From Erythrobacter sp. AP23 (lineage in GTDB: Bacteria; Pseudomonadota; Alphaproteobacteria; Sphingomonadales; Sphingomonadaceae), in NCBI RefSeq assembly GCF_001542855.1, contig NZ_LNBY01000001.1, positions 682,001 to 746,000 on the forward strand: 64,000 nucleotides of DNA. Reading direction: 5' to 3'. The position numbers were made by a program, and so were the translations under genes. Positions 50,889 through 59,455 of this stretch are shown piece by piece. Positions within the stretch are counted from its first letter, which is position 1. Each line of letters starts with the position of its first letter. The notes beneath the pieces were generated by a model. The model worked only from the letters and a program-made list of their open reading frames with translations. It was not told the origin of the DNA and did no database searches.

Positions 50889-51769
50889 CCATCTAGCTGG
50901 CGCTCCGAACTCCAGCGCCTTGAAGGCGCCTATGCGCCAGCAACAATGCGCAGTTACCGCGCGGATGTCGAGGCTTTCGAGCACTGGTGCGTGGACAATC
51001 GGATCGACGAACCCTTCCCCGCGAGCGTTGAAACCGTCTGCCAGTTTCTCGAAGACCAGGGGCAGGCCAAGGCTCCATCGACGGTACAGCGGCGGCTCTA
51101 TGCGATCCGCAAGGTCCACCGCCTGCTGCGACTGCCCGACCCAACCTTTGACGAGGACATCAATCTCGCCATGCGCAAGGTCAGGCGCCAGAAACCGATC
51201 CGCCCCCGCCAGGCCAAGGGATTGACGCGCAACTATCTCGATAGATTTCTGGAAAGCGAGCCCGATACGCCGTGGGGCCTGCGCAATCGCGCGATGTTGG
51301 CGCTCGGCTATGAATTGATGACGCGACGATCAGAGCTCATCGCGCTGCGCAATCAGGATATCACCGAGAGGTGCGACGGAACTCTCAGAGTACTAATCCG
51401 CCGCAGCAAAGCTGACAGCGGCGGATCGCGTTTACTTCGAAGCCGACTGCTAACCTGCTTAAGGAATGGCTCGCCTATCGCGGCCCCGAGATCGAGTGGC
51501 TGTTCTGCCCTATCTACCAGAACAAGGTGATTGATCGTTGCCTAGAAACAACGACGGTCCGAAGAGTGATCAAGGAAGCGGCGCAGCGCTGCGGCCTGCG
51601 CCAAGATCAGGTCGCGTCGTTCAGCGGCCACTCAATGCGAGTGGGTGCTGCGCAGGACCTTTTGAAGCGGGGGTTTGATACAGCCGCCATCATGCGGGCG
51701 GGCGGCTGGAAATCAGTGAATGTCTTGGCCCGTTATCTTGAGAAGGCCGAGCATAACGTCTGGGTCTGA
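50883..51769 (+). pseudogene. Tyrosine recombinase (phage integrase family), broken by one frameshift
   Basis: A SAM-like N-terminal DNA-binding domain (about residues 1-85, with RRLYAIRKVHRLLRLPDPTF) is followed by the catalytic domain. The first catalytic Arg is in LMTRRSELIALRNQDI. After SKADSG the reading moves to another frame, where AFTSKPTANLLKEWLAYRG and the rest follow: HSMRVGAAQDLL (His-x-x-Arg) and GGWKSVNVLARYLEKAEH (Trp and nucleophile Tyr). The shift at about 51,416 fits a one-base deletion; no slippery sequence is evident. All catalytic residues survive, so the damage may be recent or a sequencing error. An earlier in-frame ATG is at 50,844. Confidence 0.85.
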
Positions 51770-51854
51770 ATGGCAGCAAACCGAGCCGCACCTATGTGCG
51801 ATTACCTGGTTTGAGGATTTTTCGGTCTGATCAAAGCTTTCGAAACAGCCCCTA

Positions 51855-53057
51855 TCATGCGAGGTCGCGGAGGTCCGCAGGCTCATCAATCATATCTATG
51901 ATATCGCTCGCCAGACGCTCCATGATTTGGCTACGCGCAAAAGCTTCTCGGAACTCGGTGCGGTCTGGCTCGGGAGGACTCTGAAGGAGCCGATCAATAG
52001 CTTGTGTCATCGCATCAGCATCGAGCGGTTCGAAGACTTCTGCATCGGGGAGGTGCTCTGACAGGAACTCCGCCGCATGTCCCGCAACACCCGCGAGGAT
52101 CGGCTTCTCAGTAGCGGCGTACTCAAAGACTTTCGAAGGCAATACCTTACGAAATGCATCAAGGTCATTGAGATGAAGGAAAAGAATATCAGCCTCGCGA
52201 TAGTGGTCGAGCAAGTTCGCTCTCGGGACTGGGGGTAATAATTCGACATGGCCCAATTCGGCAGCTGCAATAGCAGCTTCCAACGCGCTCTTTTGCCCGC
52301 CATCACCGATCAGGCGAAACCGAGCCCTACCCTCAATCCGCCTGGCCACTTGCGGGACGATCCTATGCAGCCCCTGGCCTTCTCCCATATTCCCGGCATA
52401 AACGATGAGTGGCTTCTGGCCATCACCACTGGGCTTGCGAAAATCCGAATCTGAGAAGATCGAATCGATACCGTTGGTCAAAACTCTTAGCCGGGCTCTC
52501 GGAGCGATTGATTTAATATACGATGCAAAGCCTTGCGAAACCACATTGATACGCGAGGCTCGGCCGAAAGCTCTGCGCTCAATCATGCGAAAGACCGGCA
52601 TGAGAGACTTAATGGGACTGCCCGCCAAGAGCTCGTCCATATTGTCAGTGAATAGGTCGCGGATATCCAGATAGAGCGGGACATCCAATCGCTGCGAAAT
52701 GTGGGCTCCCAAACCTGCCGTCATCAGTCGAGACGAGGTAGCGAAAACCGCATCCCATTGCTGTGAGCGTGTGAGCTTCCGAACGCCTTGAGCATAGCGT
52801 ATATAAGCCCGCGCTTGATCCGCCATCCCGCTCTTATGTGAAGGAATCTCTATTCGATGCACCCTAATCCAGGAGCGGTCTTCAAAGGCTGGTGCCTCCG
52901 CGCGCAGACTAGCATAGCGGTTTGGCCGAGTTGTGATGAGGTCGAGATCGAGCCCCTCGGCGCTCCAAGGCTCGAGGGCGTCGACTAGAGCTTGCATACG
53001 GAACGAACCAGCGCTTAAGTCCGGCGTGAAGTAGTTGGAGAGCATCAGCAGCTTCAT
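51855..53057 (-). CDS. Glycosyltransferase family 4
   Basis: A 400-residue GT-B enzyme. The N-terminal domain begins MLSNYFTPDLSAGSFRM and the C-terminal nucleotide-sugar domain contains PLIVYAGNMGEGQGLHRIVPQVA, LELLPPVPRANL-like DHYREADILFLHL, and FEYAATEKPILAGVAGHAAEF, which has the Glu of the E-x7-E motif. It resembles WcaI-type transferases. It adds a sugar in repeat-unit assembly on the cytoplasmic side; the sugar is unknown. Its ATG overlaps the heparinase stop (TGATG). Confidence 0.9.
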   Translation of the reverse strand: MKLLMLSNYFTPDLSAGSFRMQALVDALEPWSAEGLDLDLITTRPNRYASLRAEAPAFEDRSWIRVHRIEIPSHKSGMADQARAYIRYAQGVRKLTRSQQWDAVFATSSRLMTAGLGAHISQRLDVPLYLDIRDLFTDNMDELLAGSPIKSLMPVFRMIERRAFGRASRINVVSQGFASYIKSIAPRARLRVLTNGIDSIFSDSDFRKPSGDGQKPLIVYAGNMGEGQGLHRIVPQVARRIEGRARFRLIGDGGQKSALEAAIAAAELGHVELLPPVPRANLLDHYREADILFLHLNDLDAFRKVLPSKVFEYAATEKPILAGVAGHAAEFLSEHLPDAEVFEPLDADAMTQAIDRLLQSPPEPDRTEFREAFARSQIMERLASDIIDMIDEPADLRDLA

Positions 53058-54718
53058 CAGGAGTTCCAGGCTAATTCGTATCTTAAGGCATGTGGCAGCG
53101 ACTGCTGGGCGCTAACGCGGATTGCCATTGTATCGACTTTCTTCCCAAACTCCGGGTGCCAGCTTGATGGTATGACTTCGATCACACCCCCTTCCGCTGA
53201 AAATGTCGCTCGGCGTCCACCATCAATTCCGTTGAGCTCCACAGTGCCACCTGCAGCTTCGAGGTTGGCTACAATCTCGGGGCCCAAGTGAAAGTAGGCC
53301 TCGAGGTGATGAGCGCCAGCCCCAGTGACCTCATCCTCGATAATCAGCTTGTCATTGCGAAGGCACCATTTGCGCCGATGCACCGGACCACCTGGCAAGT
53401 GGGCGTAACCATTATGCGCGCCATGTGCGATCAAGCTTTCCCCGTCATTCCAGACAGAAACATCGAACGGCCTGGCCCGTCGGCCCACCCGAAAACCTGA
53501 CCAAACTTCTGACGAATTCTGACCATCGAGAACCAATGTTGAGTGTGCAGCGGTTCCGCGCTGACGCTGACGCTCTGGACCGGTCCCGTATTCGGATGTA
53601 CCTGAGTTTGTGACCAAGCGCTTTCCAGCGACAGCGAGTTCAAAGCTGAGCGTATCCGCATGTGCGTGACCCGGCAGATAGTCAGGCCCAATTTGAGCAA
53701 GGTCTGCAATAACAACCGCTGCGCCCACTTCCATGCGCACATATCCCGATTCCACTTTCTGCGTAATGCCAGTGGCTGGCGGTTCTACAGAAAAATCCAG
53801 ATCACGGGCGTAGCGAAGCAGCTCGATATTGCTAGGCGCGATACCGAGTGCCGCATCATTGAAGAATGCGATCTCACCATTGGGGTGGCTCACCGCGCGC
53901 AACCATTCAAGCATGTCAGGAATACGAGTTGCGAATTCCTGAGCCAGATCATTCCTGCCAAAGGAATGCGCGAGGTTAACTAGGTCTAGAACGTCCTCAA
54001 GCGCGAGCGCATGATACATCGGACTGAGTTCGAACTGCGCGCCATCAGCAAGGATTTGTTCGCGCAGTTCATCGCGCAGGATTTCAATCCCCGCAGCCAG
54101 CCATTCTTCCGCTTCCTTGCCCTGAAAAAAGAGGCCGGCGAAAACCAGTGCTTTGGCGTTTGCAAAGAGGTGATTGCCCAAAAGATGCCATTCAAGTCGC
54201 TTTCGCAGCCAGCGTGTTTGAATTGAAAGGCTGTGACATGCCGCATCGGATAGCGCCTCGCAGCCAAGGGCGAATTTGACCCAATTTACGATCCTCAGCG
54301 AGGTTGGATAAGGTTCCCAGCCAGAGCCCTTGGCTGCTGGGTTCTCCACGATCCATCGCTCGATCAAGGCAGTATGCCATCCCCTACGCTGTGCTGCCCC
54401 ACTTGCATTCAGGTCGTCAAAGTAGTGCTGGTTATAGCGCCAGAGTTTTGTTCGCGTAGGTTCGTCCCAGCCAACATCAGCCAGATCGGCCTCTTCACCT
54501 AAGAAACGAAAACGGGTTTGGGCCAAAAGGCTTGGCGCTCTCTGGGCGGGCACTTGCCAAGCACCCTCTCTTATTCGGCGACGTGGTGCGGGAGCGGAGT
54601 CCGGCGTGGGTCGTGTAAGTCGAAATCGCGCACGGCTATAAATCTGAACTGGTTTCAGATATCGCACGGTGCGCCACAATCGCGCCACCTTGCCTAGCGT
54701 GGAGACAGTTTCAGGCAA
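53057..54718 (-). CDS. Heparinase II/III-fold protein of a polysaccharide synthesis cluster
   Basis: A 553-residue protein with an N-terminal alpha-toroid and a C-terminal beta-sandwich. Candidate catalytic residues are Asn182 (GNHLFANAKALV), Tyr235-His236 (MYHALALEDVL) and His351-His353 (LPGHAHADTLSFEL), which match the Asn/Tyr/His set of heparinase and alginate lyase families. No signal peptide is visible; the head is basic (RTVRYLKPVQIYSRARFRL). Members of this type sit in many polysaccharide loci next to a two-domain oxidoreductase, where the role is not well established. The start is TTG with GGGGG upstream. Confidence 0.85.
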   Translation of the reverse strand: MPETVSTLGKVARLWRTVRYLKPVQIYSRARFRLTRPTPDSAPAPRRRIREGAWQVPAQRAPSLLAQTRFRFLGEEADLADVGWDEPTRTKLWRYNQHYFDDLNASGAAQRRGWHTALIERWIVENPAAKGSGWEPYPTSLRIVNWVKFALGCEALSDAACHSLSIQTRWLRKRLEWHLLGNHLFANAKALVFAGLFFQGKEAEEWLAAGIEILRDELREQILADGAQFELSPMYHALALEDVLDLVNLAHSFGRNDLAQEFATRIPDMLEWLRAVSHPNGEIAFFNDAALGIAPSNIELLRYARDLDFSVEPPATGITQKVESGYVRMEVGAAVVIADLAQIGPDYLPGHAHADTLSFELAVAGKRLVTNSGTSEYGTGPERQRQRGTAAHSTLVLDGQNSSEVWSGFRVGRRARPFDVSVWNDGESLIAHGAHNGYAHLPGGPVHRRKWCLRNDKLIIEDEVTGAGAHHLEAYFHLGPEIVANLEAAGGTVELNGIDGGRRATFSAEGGVIEVIPSSWHPEFGKKVDTMAIRVSAQQSLPHALRYELAWNS

Positions 54719-54735
54719 TGATTGTGCCCCCGAAG

Positions 54736-56865
54736 TTACTTTTTGAGGGCGTCGGCCACTTCGATCGAAACCCGGCTCACCTCGAAGACCTCGTCGACGG
54801 GTATTGCTGGGCCCGACGTACCGCGTACCGCTTCCATAAAGGCAGCTGCGCAGTCGGTTTGCCCCTTATCCTGTTTCCACAACCTGCTGCCCTTTGTGCC
54901 CGGCCAACCGTGAGCTTTCAGGCGCAGAAAATTGTCGAGTTGGAGCACCCGACCAGCGGCGAACACTTCGAGACGTTCCTTAGGCACGCCGCTGTGTCCG
55001 TTAGCGAAATAGTGGATCGTGCCAATTGAACCGTCTTCGAATGACAAGGTGATAGTTGCTTTGTCGTCGCGCACTGCAATGGCGGGATGATCACCTAGAG
55101 CAATAGCGTGATGAGACACGATCGGTGCGCCAGCTAGGTGGCGTAGCAAGTCGATGAAGTGGCAGCCCTCACCCACTATCCTCCCTCCCCCAACGACCGG
55201 GTCTTGCGTCCAGTGTTCGGGCGGTATCTCGCCAGCATTGACAGTCATCACAAACGCCTTGGGCTGATCGACCTTTTCGAGCAGTTCTTTCATTTGGACA
55301 ACATGCGGGGCAAAACGACGGTTGAAGCCGATCATGAGTTGCTGATCAGGGCGATCAGCCTTTGCCGCCTCAATTTCCTTGAGCTCTTCAACGGTCAGGC
55401 ACAGCGGCTTTTCGCAGAAAACATGCTTGCCCGCTTTTAGCACCTCTAGGATCTGATCGGCATGGGCATCATGCCGAGTGGCTATCACGACCGTATCTAC
55501 ATTTTCGTCCTCGAATACATCAGCTGCATCGGTCGACGCATTGACAAAGCCGTGTTTCTTTCCGGAATGCACTGCGCTGATCCCGCCGGAGCTGACGACA
55601 GTTGTGAGTTGCGCGCCTGCGGCAGCAAAGGCGGGTATCAATACACGGCCTGCATAGTTGCCAGCACCAAGGAAGGCGACGTTACCCGCGCTCGGCTTTG
55701 AGTTTGCTGTGCCAAGCGCAACCTTGCGCTCCTTCGCCAATCGGCCGGCATCTACAGTATCCGGGTAGTTGATGAGGATCCCCATCGATGGTTCGCCAGA
55801 CGTCAGCAGGTCCATTGCTTGGGCAGCTTGCTCAATATCGAAGCGATGCGTGATCAATGGCTTCACGTCCAGCAAACCTGAAGCCATCAAATCAAGGACA
55901 GCTTCAAAATTGCGCTGCTCGGTCCAGCGTACGAAAGCGAGCGGGTAGTCTTGTCCGCCTTCTTCGTATTTCGGATCATAACGGCCGGGCCCATAGGAGC
56001 AACTGACTTGAAAAGTGAGCTCCTTTTCATAGAAATCCTCGCGCATCAGGTTTAGGCCAACCACGCCTACTAGCACGATGCGACCGCGTTTGCGGCTCAT
56101 ATGTGCGGCCTGACGCATGGGCTCATCACTATCGGACGCCGCAGTTATGATCACCGCATCTACGCCATTCCCGCGCGAAAAGGCGGCGGCTGCCTCGAGC
56201 ACATCTTCGCCAGCTCCGGGATTGACGGTTTTCGCACCGAACTGCCGGGCGAGCGACAGGCGGCTCTCGTCAAAGTCGATCCCAAGCACTCGGCATCCCT
56301 GCGCACGAAGCATCTGCACGACCATAAGCCCGATCACGCCAAGACCCGTTACCACAATGCACTCACCGAGAGTGGGATTGGCTAGACGGATGCCCTGCAA
56401 GCCGATCGCGCCGAGCACCGTAAAGCTAGCCTCTTCTGCGGAAACAGAAGCTGGAATCTTAGCGCACAAATTCCTTGGCACTGTTACGAATTCGGCATGT
56501 TTGCCATTCGAGACGATGCGATCCCCTAACTCGTATCCCTCGACACCGGAGCCAATCTCCGCGACGCGCCCTACATTACAATATCCAAGAGCTAACGGCT
56601 GATCGAGCTTAGACTTCACGGCGTCATACGTCGCCGCGACCCCGTCCGACCGCGCTTTGCCTAGAACCATCTTGACTTTGTCTGGCTGCTGACGGGCTTT
56701 CGAAATCCAGCCAGACTTGCCGAACTTGACCAACATCCGCTCAGTTCCGGCGGAGACGAGCGTCGTATCAGTGCTAATCAGCAACTGGCCGGAGACAGGT
56801 CGCGGGATTGGCACGTCTTCAAGACTGGTGGTTCCATCTTTCAAGGATTGTAGGACTTGTTTCAT
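54736..56865 (-). CDS. Two-domain oxidoreductase: MDR dehydrogenase fused to Gfo/Idh/MocA
   Basis: A 709-residue fusion. Residues about 1-360 form a zinc-type medium-chain dehydrogenase without obvious structural-zinc cysteines, with nucleotide fold VVTGLGVIGLMVVQML. Residues about 390-709 form a Gfo/Idh/MocA oxidoreductase, with GAGNYAGRVLIPAF and EKPLCLTVEEL, where the catalytic Lys lies. Such bi-domain oxidoreductases are recurrent in bacterial polysaccharide clusters beside heparinase II/III proteins; the substrate is probably a nucleotide sugar or sugar-linked intermediate. It follows hisF2 by one base. Confidence 0.88.
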   Translation of the reverse strand: MKQVLQSLKDGTTSLEDVPIPRPVSGQLLISTDTTLVSAGTERMLVKFGKSGWISKARQQPDKVKMVLGKARSDGVAATYDAVKSKLDQPLALGYCNVGRVAEIGSGVEGYELGDRIVSNGKHAEFVTVPRNLCAKIPASVSAEEASFTVLGAIGLQGIRLANPTLGECIVVTGLGVIGLMVVQMLRAQGCRVLGIDFDESRLSLARQFGAKTVNPGAGEDVLEAAAAFSRGNGVDAVIITAASDSDEPMRQAAHMSRKRGRIVLVGVVGLNLMREDFYEKELTFQVSCSYGPGRYDPKYEEGGQDYPLAFVRWTEQRNFEAVLDLMASGLLDVKPLITHRFDIEQAAQAMDLLTSGEPSMGILINYPDTVDAGRLAKERKVALGTANSKPSAGNVAFLGAGNYAGRVLIPAFAAAGAQLTTVVSSGGISAVHSGKKHGFVNASTDAADVFEDENVDTVVIATRHDAHADQILEVLKAGKHVFCEKPLCLTVEELKEIEAAKADRPDQQLMIGFNRRFAPHVVQMKELLEKVDQPKAFVMTVNAGEIPPEHWTQDPVVGGGRIVGEGCHFIDLLRHLAGAPIVSHHAIALGDHPAIAVRDDKATITLSFEDGSIGTIHYFANGHSGVPKERLEVFAAGRVLQLDNFLRLKAHGWPGTKGSRLWKQDKGQTDCAAAFMEAVRGTSGPAIPVDEVFEVSRVSIEVADALKK

Positions 56866-56866
56866 A

Positions 56867-57646
56867 TCAGAGAGGTTGAACCTGTCTTAGCAGGGCCACT
56901 TTTTCTTCCGGATTAGGATAATTGATGAGGACGGCGCGGTATCTACCTTTAAAGACGAAGAGGCTACCGGCGGCGGCACCGATCAAACCTTGAGAATTCC
57001 AAAGCTGTTCGATGTCTTGAAGGGACCCCGCGCCACCTAGCACCGTCATGGGCAAGCTGCAATTCTGGCGAACTCTGTCAATCAAATCGAGGTCATATCC
57101 CTTCAATGTCCCATCGAGATCGACAAAATTCAATACTATTTCGCCTGCGCCCTGTTGCGAGATCTCATTCAAGAACTTGCCGGGTTCAAGGCCGGTCCGC
57201 TTCGTGGCATTATGGGTTACGATCTCAGGCCGTCGAAAAAGCCCAGTTCGCTGAATGTCGAGTACCACTACCACGCTTTGCGCTCCTACACGCTCAGCCG
57301 CTTTGCGGATTAGATCAGGATTAGAGACGGCTGCTGCGGAAATGGCCACTTTTTCTACACCTAAGCCGATTATCCTCTCGACCTGCTCTACGCTGTTCAC
57401 GCCGCCGCCATATGAAAGTGGCATGCGGCTCTCATTGGCCAAATTTTCTATCATCCGATAATTGGGTTCATTTCCCAGTCGGGTCGCATCAATATCTATC
57501 ACCATCAATTCGTCGACGGACTTCTCGTTGAAGATCCGCACCGCGTTGATAGGGTCACCGACATACTTAGGATCATCAAATTTCACGGTCTTCACCAGTC
57601 CGGAATTGTGAACCAGTAAGCACGGAATGAGGCGTGGGCGAAGCAT
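56867..57646 (-). CDS. hisF2: HisF-like cyclase subunit for acetamidino sugar formation (HisF2)
   Basis: A 259-residue (beta/alpha)8 barrel of the HisF family. The key strings RPRLIPCLLVHN, DELMVIDIDAT, VAISAAAVSNPDLI and NFVDLDGTLKGYDLDLI match the AglZ/HisF2 subgroup of polysaccharide loci, not histidine synthesis. It should work with HisH2 and WbpG to convert an acetamido group to an acetamidino group on a sugar. No other his gene is near, and the gene is one base from the hisH2 stop. Confidence 0.9.
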   Translation of the reverse strand: MLRPRLIPCLLVHNSGLVKTVKFDDPKYVGDPINAVRIFNEKSVDELMVIDIDATRLGNEPNYRMIENLANESRMPLSYGGGVNSVEQVERIIGLGVEKVAISAAAVSNPDLIRKAAERVGAQSVVVVLDIQRTGLFRRPEIVTHNATKRTGLEPGKFLNEISQQGAGEIVLNFVDLDGTLKGYDLDLIDRVRQNCSLPMTVLGGAGSLQDIEQLWNSQGLIGAAAGSLFVFKGRYRAVLINYPNPEEKVALLRQVQPL

Positions 57647-58260
57647 TAGGCGGACATCGCAAAGTTCTTAAGTAGGCCAATGCCCCAATCGTGGCTCTTC
57701 TCGGGATGAAACTGAGTCGCAACGATGTTCTTACTTCTTACCGCAGCAGCAAATTCAATCCCGTAATGCGCATGAGCAATTATATGGTCCGGGTCTGCTG
57801 GTTTGAAGAAATATGAGTGCAAAAAGTAGTATTGTGGGTCATCAATGCCTTTGAACGTCGGTTCAGCGGCCTTGGGCGAGACAGTATTCCAGCCCATATG
57901 CGGCAAGTGAGTTTTATGCTGAAACCAAGAGCTACGAAACCGCTCGACGTGTCCTTTGATCCAACCTAGTCCAGCGCTATTCCCTTCGTCGCTTTGTTCG
58001 GCCATGATTTGCATGCCGACGCAGACGCCAAGAACCGGGACTTTGTCTTCCAATACTCGTCGGTCTAACATTGCCCGCATCCCAGACCGATTAAGCTTTC
58101 CCATTGCCCAATCAAAGGCGCCAACGCCAGGCAAAATCAATCGTTCCGAAGTTGCAAGATCATCCGGTGTCCGCGCCCGCTTCGCAGGCAGGCCTAGACG
58201 CCGAAAAATCGTTTCAAATGCCCCTACATTGCCCAAGCCGTAGTCAACAATGCCGATCAA
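57646..58260 (-). CDS. hisH2: HisH-like glutamine amidotransferase for acetamidino sugar formation (HisH2)
   Basis: A 204-residue class I glutaminase. The nucleophile is Cys80 in VPVLGVCVGMQIM, with His185 and Glu187 in ATQFHPEKS, completing the triad. It should release ammonia for HisF2/WbpG. It overlaps hisF2 and wbpG by one and four bases. A histidine-synthesis role is less likely because the partner genes here are those of the polysaccharide triad. Confidence 0.9.
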   Translation of the reverse strand: MIGIVDYGLGNVGAFETIFRRLGLPAKRARTPDDLATSERLILPGVGAFDWAMGKLNRSGMRAMLDRRVLEDKVPVLGVCVGMQIMAEQSDEGNSAGLGWIKGHVERFRSSWFQHKTHLPHMGWNTVSPKAAEPTFKGIDDPQYYFLHSYFFKPADPDHIIAHAHYGIEFAAAVRSKNIVATQFHPEKSHDWGIGLLKNFAMSA

Positions 58261-59393
58261 CGCTTGCCCCCTAACTCTAAGCCAAGCGCGCGCATTGCAA
58301 ATGCGCCAACCTTGTAGATTTGTTGTTGGTTTTCATAGTCCAGATAACTCTTCTTAGGTAGTTCCATATAGCCGTTGAGCTCGCCCACCGTGATATCGAG
58401 TTTATTGGCAATAAACTCGATTTCTTGTTCAATTGAAGCCTCATCGAAAGGTGACTTCTCAAGCTCTGCCAAGGCTTCCTCACGGGTCATTTGCCCAGTC
58501 ACTATCAGGCTCGAAAATTGCACTTTGCGGACGTCATAGCCAAAGCGCTTCGGAAGCCAATAGCTCTCGTAGAAGCGCGTAAAGCGCGATTCAAAGTGCT
58601 TTTGTGGATAAGGCTGCCAGCCAAATCGCTCCATCAACAATGTTTTAGCATCTTCTTTGATGTAAGGCATATAGTTCAATGGCCGTAACACTTGGATCCC
58701 CTTGACATAGGGTAGCCATATTTTGTGCCACAATATTGAGGTTAAAGGGTAAGTCTTCAAAGGGCGCTCGCCAAATTGTCTATGGATATCTTTGATCTGG
58801 CGGGAATCTGATTGAAAATACATCCATTCGAGCGGGTTGCGGATGCACTCAGTTGATAGATTTGCGCCTGTGAGGATGTATTTGATATTATGCTCTGTTG
58901 CGAACTTATACATGGTCGCGAAGAAGGCATGATCTTGCGGCGTATCTATATGTGAAACGCCTGAGCGAAAGAAGGCGCGCTGAAGGTCTTTCATCTCTTC
59001 CCAGTTGATGACCTCGGTAAAGAGATCCAGGCCTAATCCATCGACCAGTCTCTCAATATTGTGCACTGCAATCTGAGAATTCCAACCTGCATCAACATGA
59101 AAAACTAACGGCCGCAACCCAAGCTTCTCTTTTGCTGCATAGACCAAGTATGAACTGTCAATACCGCCACTCATTCCAATGATGCAGTCGAAATCGCGAC
59201 CTTTGCCCGCAGCTTTGATCTTGTTTGCCATGCGCTCAAGATCTGCCGCGCCTCGCTCACCAGTGTGCCAATTTGGCTTGATGTCACTGTAGAACGTATT
59301 GCAGTGATCACAAACGCCCTTGTGATCAAAGACGATTGCGCGGTCGGTTGTGTCCATCACACAATTTGTGCAAATTTGTTTTTCTTGAATCAT
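58257..59393 (-). CDS. wbpG: N-acetyl sugar amidotransferase (WbpG/PseA-like)
   Basis: A 378-residue enzyme that adenylates and amidinates an acetamido sugar. The P-loop IIGMSGGIDSSYLVY is at residues 71-85 and two CxxC pairs (CTNC at 8-11 and CDHC at 28-31) probably bind zinc. Conserved stretches GANLSTECIRNPLEW and DAGWNSQIAVHNIERLV match WbpG/PseA. In Pseudomonas aeruginosa WbpG, HisH2 and HisF2 make the acetamidino group of the O5 O-antigen. This gene is the first of the triad in the operon. Confidence 0.92.
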   Translation of the reverse strand: MIQEKQICTNCVMDTTDRAIVFDHKGVCDHCNTFYSDIKPNWHTGERGAADLERMANKIKAAGKGRDFDCIIGMSGGIDSSYLVYAAKEKLGLRPLVFHVDAGWNSQIAVHNIERLVDGLGLDLFTEVINWEEMKDLQRAFFRSGVSHIDTPQDHAFFATMYKFATEHNIKYILTGANLSTECIRNPLEWMYFQSDSRQIKDIHRQFGERPLKTYPLTSILWHKIWLPYVKGIQVLRPLNYMPYIKEDAKTLLMERFGWQPYPQKHFESRFTRFYESYWLPKRFGYDVRKVQFSSLIVTGQMTREEALAELEKSPFDEASIEQEIEFIANKLDITVGELNGYMELPKKSYLDYENQQQIYKVGAFAMRALGLELGGKR

Positions 59394-59455
59394 TCATCGA
59401 ACCTCGTGAGAGTTCTATCTGGGGCCTGAAACTACTTCGCCTAAATGCTATTTAG

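Noticed and set aside
49432-51854. Direct repeats marking attachment sites of the island
   Set aside because: No convincing repeat could be found by eye on the two sides; a computed search would be needed.
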